Source: Lachnospiraceae bacterium (GTDB lineage: Bacteria; Bacillota; Clostridia; Lachnospirales; Lachnospiraceae). From it: a DNA stretch of 64,000 nt. The DNA lies in assembly GCA_910575835.1 (NCBI GenBank), contig CAJTGB010000022.1, forward strand, positions 1 through 64,000, read 5' to 3'. Positions 60,093 to 64,000 of this stretch are shown one piece after another. Under the pieces are notes generated by a model. It was not told the origin of the DNA and did not search any database. It worked only from the letters and a program-made list of their open reading frames with translations. Within the stretch, counting starts at the first letter, position 1. Every line of letters starts with the position of its first letter. A program made the position numbers and the translations under genes.

Positions 60093-61608
60093 ATGGCAAA
60101 ATATTTTAATACAGAAGGACCTTGCTATCCGCAAGAACATTATATGGTCAATCTGGATATGCGGGTGCAGGAAATTAAAAAATTGATTGATAGCAGGAAA
60201 TACTTTTCCATTAACAGAGGAAGGCAGTACGGTAAGACAACCACATTGGATATATTGCAGGAACGCCTTAAAAATCAATACACCATATTTTATATTAGTT
60301 TTGAAGGTTTTTCAGAAGAATCTTTTGAAAATGAAAATACATTTTGCAGATTATTTACCGGACTTTTATACGACGTTATCGATTACGGCGAAGTAGAGGG
60401 CATTACCGAATCTGTTAAATCAGCTTTGGAAAACATGAGTGTTCCGAATACGAATACGGCTGATTTTCGTTCTTTGTCTAACTTAATCTCAACAATATGC
60501 AATACTGCTGCCAAACCGGTAGTATTAATGATTGACGAAGTAGACCAAGCCGGAAATCAGCAGTTATTTTTATCTTTTTTGGGAATGCTGCGTAATAAAT
60601 ATCTAAAGATGAGACATCGCCCTACCTTTCAGTCAGTTATTTTGGCGGGGGTTTATGATATTAGAAATCTAAGATTGAAAATCCGCAAGGAAAAAGAGCA
60701 TCAAAAAAACAGTCCTTGGAATATCGCTGCAGAGTTTGATATCAATATGGGATTTGATGCCAGACAAATTAAAATAATGCTTGCAGAATACGAACAAGAT
60801 TATTATACCGGAATGAATATTGATGAAATGGCGGATCTGCTCTATTCTTATACATCCGGTTATCCGTTTTTAGTATCCAAACTCTGCAAGATATTGGACG
60901 AAAAAATATCTGTAAGCCCAGAATTTGCAAGCCGGAACGCCGCTTGGAAGAAAGAAGGTTTTCTGGAAGCCGTTAAAATCTTACTTTTTGAAAAAAATTC
61001 TTTATTTGAATCATTGGTAAATAAACTGGAGGATTACTCTGAATTAAGGAAGATGCTGCATTCTATATTATTCACAGGCGACAGAATTCCTTATAATTCA
61101 GGCAACCGTGTAATTGACATCGCCACCATGTTCGGATTCATAAAAAATGATGGGGGAACCATGGTTATTTCCAATAGAATATTTGAAACATATCTTTATG
61201 ATCTGTTCTTATCAGAACATGAAATGAACAACCGGATATTTAGAGACGGAATTTCAGATAAAAACCAGTTTATACAAATTTGTTGAGGACAATGGCCGCA
61301 AATTCTTCCTATTATACCTGAAACCAATCATCAATGGTATCGGAAATTATTATATTGAAGCGCAAACCCGCGACCGCAAACGCACAGATATTATTGTCGA
61401 CTATAGAGGAAAACAATATATTATTGAAGTCAAGATCTGGCGCGGAAATGAATATAATAAGCAAGGCGAAGCACAGCTTGTGGATTATCTGGACGCTTAT
61501 CATGCTCAAAAGGGGTATTTACTCTGTTTCAACTTTAACAAGAATAAAAGAATCGGGACAAGAGAATTTGTCTGCAAAGATAAAGTTATTATGGAAGTGG
61601 TTGTTTAA
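60093..61608 (+). pseudogene. Broken AAA-ATPase/PD-(D/E)XK nuclease gene
   Basis: The first part (60093-61286, MAKYFNTEGPCYPQEHYMVN) is an AAA-ATPase-like domain with Walker A NRGRQYGKTTTLDIL, Walker B VVLMIDEVDQAG and a helical C-terminal part. A frame change and apparent loss of about 30-40 codons near 61260-61290 separates it from a second frame reading FVEDNGRKFFLLYLKPIING, GNYYIEAQTRDRKRTDIIVD and IIEVKIWRGNEYNKQGEAQL to TAA at 61608, the nuclease domain (D...ExK). The two together match the common AAA-ATPase_like/PDDEXK_9 family, whose role is unclear. The ATPase part alone could still be made. Confidence 0.75.
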
Positions 61609-61626
61609 TAAGATTGAATATCGTTT

Positions 61627-61656
61627 AAAAAGGGGATTGACAACCCCTTTTTATTA
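61627..61656 (+). terminator. Terminator with a -35-like TTGACA in its loop
   Basis: AAAAAGGGG/CCCCTTTTT with loop ATTGACAA. It ends the broken gene's transcript 18 bp after its stop. TTGACA (61637-61642) followed after 17 bases by TACTAT, or after 20 bases by TATAAT, may be the aroF promoter. Confidence 0.65.
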
Positions 61657-61734
61657 TTGTACTATAATTTCTAGTTTCACACTTTAAACAGTTAAAATCT
61701 TACAGCATAATAATTTCACAAAGGAGTATTCATT

Positions 61735-62748
61735 ATGATTATTGTACTAAAACCGCGTTCCACCCATGACGACCTTGTCCGTGTGGAACAGATGATAAAG
61801 AAACGGGGACTGGACACGCATATTGTAGAAGGTTCCGAGATGACGATCATTGGATGTATCGGCGATACAACGCGGATCGATTCCAAGCTGTTCGAAGTAG
61901 ACTCTGCCGTAGACAAGGTCATGCATGTCCAGGAGCCTTACAAACTGGCGAACAAGGCATTTCACCCGGAAGAATCAGTTATCGACGTCTCAGGCGTCAA
62001 GATCGGCGGCGGAGATCTTGCTCTGATCGCAGGCCCTTGTTCCGTGGAATCCTACGAACAGGTATTGGAGATTGCCGAATCTATCAAGGCTTCCGGCGCC
62101 AATCTGTTAAGAGGCGGGGCATTCAAGCCGAGAACCAGCCCGTACTCATTCCAGGGCCTTGGCCTTGAAGGTCTCGACATCCTGTGCGCAGTCAAGAAAG
62201 AAACAGGGCTGCCCATCGTAACCGAACTGATGTCTCCTGACTATCTGGACACATTTAACGAGAAGGTCGATTTGATCCAGATCGGCGCCCGCAACATGCA
62301 GAATTTTGACCTGCTGAAGCAATTAGGGCAGCTTGACCGCCCGATCCTTCTTAAAAGAGGCCTAAACGCCACTTACGAGGAATGGATCATGTCGGCAGAG
62401 TATATCATGGCCTCCGGTAATGAGAATGTGATCCTCTGTGAACGCGGAGTCCGCACCTTCGAGTCTTATACAAGGAATACTCTGGATCTCCAGAGCATCC
62501 CCGTAGTACGCAAGCTTACACACCTGCCGATCATCGTAGACCCAAGCCACGCCGGCGGTAAATGGTGGCTGGTAGACGCTATGGCGAAAGCCTCCGTCGC
62601 CGCAGGCGCAGACGGATTGATGATCGAAGTACATAACAACCCTGAGTGCGCGTTATGTGACGGCGCACAATCCCTGAAACCGGCCAAATATAATACCCTG
62701 ATCAAGGAAGTTGCACAGATCGCCAGGGTCGTCGGCAAGACGGTCTGA
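61735..62748 (+). CDS. aroF: 3-deoxy-7-phosphoheptulonate synthase (DAHP synthase, type I-beta)
   Basis: A 337-residue enzyme that joins PEP and erythrose 4-phosphate, the first step of aromatic biosynthesis. An N-terminal ferredoxin-like regulatory domain (about 1-70, MIIVLKPRSTHDDL) precedes the catalytic barrel with ALIAGPCSVESYEQVLE, LLRGGAFKPRTSPYSFQGLG, ARNMQNFDLLKQLG, ILLKRGLNATYEEWIMSAEY and IIVDPSHAGGKWWLV. The N-terminal domain usually gives feedback inhibition by tyrosine or phenylalanine. GGAG precedes the ATG. First gene of aroF-aroB. Confidence 0.96.
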   Translation: MIIVLKPRSTHDDLVRVEQMIKKRGLDTHIVEGSEMTIIGCIGDTTRIDSKLFEVDSAVDKVMHVQEPYKLANKAFHPEESVIDVSGVKIGGGDLALIAGPCSVESYEQVLEIAESIKASGANLLRGGAFKPRTSPYSFQGLGLEGLDILCAVKKETGLPIVTELMSPDYLDTFNEKVDLIQIGARNMQNFDLLKQLGQLDRPILLKRGLNATYEEWIMSAEYIMASGNENVILCERGVRTFESYTRNTLDLQSIPVVRKLTHLPIIVDPSHAGGKWWLVDAMAKASVAAGADGLMIEVHNNPECALCDGAQSLKPAKYNTLIKEVAQIARVVGKTV

Positions 62749-62776
62749 TCCTCAGGGACATCCATAGGAGCAGCTT

Positions 62777-63841
62777 ATGAAATTAACAGTGAACCTGGGA
62801 GCGAACAGCTACCCGATCTATATTGAAAATGACATATTATCCCGATCCGCATCCTGCATCAGCGAAGTATTTAACGGCAGAAGGATCATGATCATCTCGG
62901 ATGATAACGTTTACCCTCTTTACGGGGAGCTGCTTACTAAGCAGTTATCCAAAGATTATACCTGTCATCACCTCATCCTTCCCCATGGGGAAGCAACCAA
63001 GGATTTCCAGACACTTCCGTCCGTCTACACCGCTTTGCTGGAGGCTAAGATCTCCAGAAGCGACCTGATCATCGCCCTTGGCGGCGGTGTGATCGGCGAT
63101 CTGGCCGGATTCGCCGCCGCAAGCTTCTTGCGCGGCGTAAAATTAGTACAGATACCAACCTCTCTGCTCGCCCAGGTAGATTCTTCCGTGGGCGGCAAGG
63201 TGGCCGTGGATCTGCCCCTGGGAAAGAATCTGGTCGGAGCATTCCACCAGCCTTCGCTCGTGCTGATCGATCCGCTCGTGTTAAATACGCTGAAAGAGCG
63301 TTTTATCACCGACGGCATGGGAGAAGTGATCAAGTACGGCTGTATCAGGGATGCCGGATTGTTTCATACACTGGAATCACACGGTTCTTTTGAGGAACTT
63401 AGAGACGAACTGCCGTCAATCATAGAGCGTTGTGTAGATATTAAGCGCGTAATCGTAGAACACGACCAATTCGATACCGGCGAGCGGATGCTCCTGAACT
63501 TCGGACATACGCTGGGACATACCATAGAACAGTACCATCATTACGGACGGGAAAGCCACGGGGAAGCCGTTGCGATCGGTATGTACCAGATCACAAGGCT
63601 TGCCCGCAAGCAGGGATTAACCGCTGATAAAACAGACGAACGCATCCTGAACGTACTGAAGTCTTACGGACTGCCGTATGAATGCGGACTGCCGATAAAA
63701 GAACTGATGAACGCGATCACTCTCGACAAGAAGAATCTGAATAACAAGCTGAATGTAGTTCTGCTGCACGATATCGGTTCAAGCTACATCCACCCCACAA
63801 CCGCGGAATTCTTCGGACAGTACAATGAGGAGACCATATAG
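62777..63841 (+). CDS. aroB: 3-dehydroquinate synthase
   Basis: A 354-residue NAD- and zinc-dependent enzyme for the second shikimate step. Motifs: NAD site LGGGVIGDLAGFAAASFLRG, PTSLLAQVDSSVGGKVAVDL, GKNLVGAFHQPSLVLIDPLV, zinc ligands in MGEVIKYG, LNFGHTLGHTIEQ and ESHGEAVAIGM. Complete. It is 28 bp after aroF, in the same operon. Confidence 0.96.
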   Translation: MKLTVNLGANSYPIYIENDILSRSASCISEVFNGRRIMIISDDNVYPLYGELLTKQLSKDYTCHHLILPHGEATKDFQTLPSVYTALLEAKISRSDLIIALGGGVIGDLAGFAAASFLRGVKLVQIPTSLLAQVDSSVGGKVAVDLPLGKNLVGAFHQPSLVLIDPLVLNTLKERFITDGMGEVIKYGCIRDAGLFHTLESHGSFEELRDELPSIIERCVDIKRVIVEHDQFDTGERMLLNFGHTLGHTIEQYHHYGRESHGEAVAIGMYQITRLARKQGLTADKTDERILNVLKSYGLPYECGLPIKELMNAITLDKKNLNNKLNVVLLHDIGSSYIHPTTAEFFGQYNEETI

Positions 63842-63873
63842 ATAGCAAGCGATATAATATGGAGGAAGATCAC

Positions 63874-64000
63874 ATGAAGAAATTAGACGGAAAAGTCGCA
63901 ATCGTAACCGGAGCCGGAAAAGGAATCGGCCGTGAAGCCGCCCTGGCGATCGCAGCCAAGGGCGCAACCGTTGCAGCCGTTGCAAGAACTCTGGCCGACC
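63874..64000 (+). CDS. Short-chain dehydrogenase/reductase, start only
   Basis: The first 42 codons before the window edge: LDGKVAIVTGAGKGIGREAA, the Rossmann TGxxxGIG cofactor site of classical SDR enzymes. GGAGGA lies eight bases before the ATG. It follows aroB by 32 bp, so it may belong to the same transcript. The substrate cannot be told. Confidence 0.85.
   Translation, partial: MKKLDGKVAIVTGAGKGIGREAALAIAAKGATVAAVARTLAD

Overview
The window looks like chromosome of a Gram-positive anaerobe of the Clostridia, most likely a gut Lachnospiraceae. This is an inference from several things: a sortase B with an SPKTG-type substrate, a gdpP-rplI-dnaB cluster, a large Bacillus-type SRP RNA, a nine-gene V-type ATPase operon that lies wholly on the minus strand, a double 4Fe-4S ferredoxin, strong GGAGG ribosome sites, and moderate GC content. 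No rRNA and no CRISPR array is present.

Layout. Positions 1-550 hold the 3' end of a group II intron and a short unknown ORF. Positions 550-3562 are a surface module (LCP protein, sortase B, sorted protein). Positions 3.9-13.2 kb carry housekeeping genes: a MATE pump, a CBS/CorC protein, a sugar-binding lipoprotein, ferredoxin, dnaB, rplI and gdpP. A tRNA-Leu follows. Positions 13.5-18.24 kb are an AT-richer, decayed integrated island ending in a tyrosine integrase beside a six-tRNA operon. It contains an XRE regulator, phage-like small genes, a promoter flanked by two LexA-type SOS boxes, and a membrane protein gene split at a run of eight A. Positions 18.9-21.3 kb return to housekeeping genes (phosphodiesterase, RdgB, rRNA methyltransferase).

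Positions 21.4-32.1 kb are the most unusual part. A minus-strand run of seven genes encodes two zinc-ribbon membrane proteins, a small protein of two similar repeats, a 932-residue protein with a toxin-like head and a roughly 700-residue acidic repeat tail, a VirD4/TraG-like ATPase, a YARHG membrane protein and a lipoprotein amidase. Divergent to it are a discoidin-like membrane protein that shares its N-terminal anchor module with the YARHG protein, and a VanX-like dipeptidase. This looks like a cell-envelope or export system that I cannot name. Its function is inferred only from gene content.

Positions 32.1-36.4 kb hold an Asn-rich micro-protein, a PilZ protein and debris of a mobile element (TnpV and MobC remnants). 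They also hold a complete type I toxin-antitoxin locus and an Agr-like two-component pair. Positions 36.4-45.2 kb are the V-type ATPase (order of transcription G-I-K-E-C-F-A-B-D), with sodium-type residues in the K ring subunit. Positions 45.3-64 kb carry an Lrp regulator/aminotransferase/TrmL set, a radical SAM protein whose 3' end lies in a palindromic repeat, SRP RNA, TadA, two repeat-rich proteins, Dgt, a family 2 glycosidase, a phosphopantetheinyl transferase, a broken AAA/nuclease gene, and the start of a shikimate operon (aroF, aroB, then an SDR gene cut by the window edge).

A recurring oddity is that the 3' ends of two unrelated genes (at 28.9 kb and 57.3 kb) are duplicated in tandem just beyond their stop codons.
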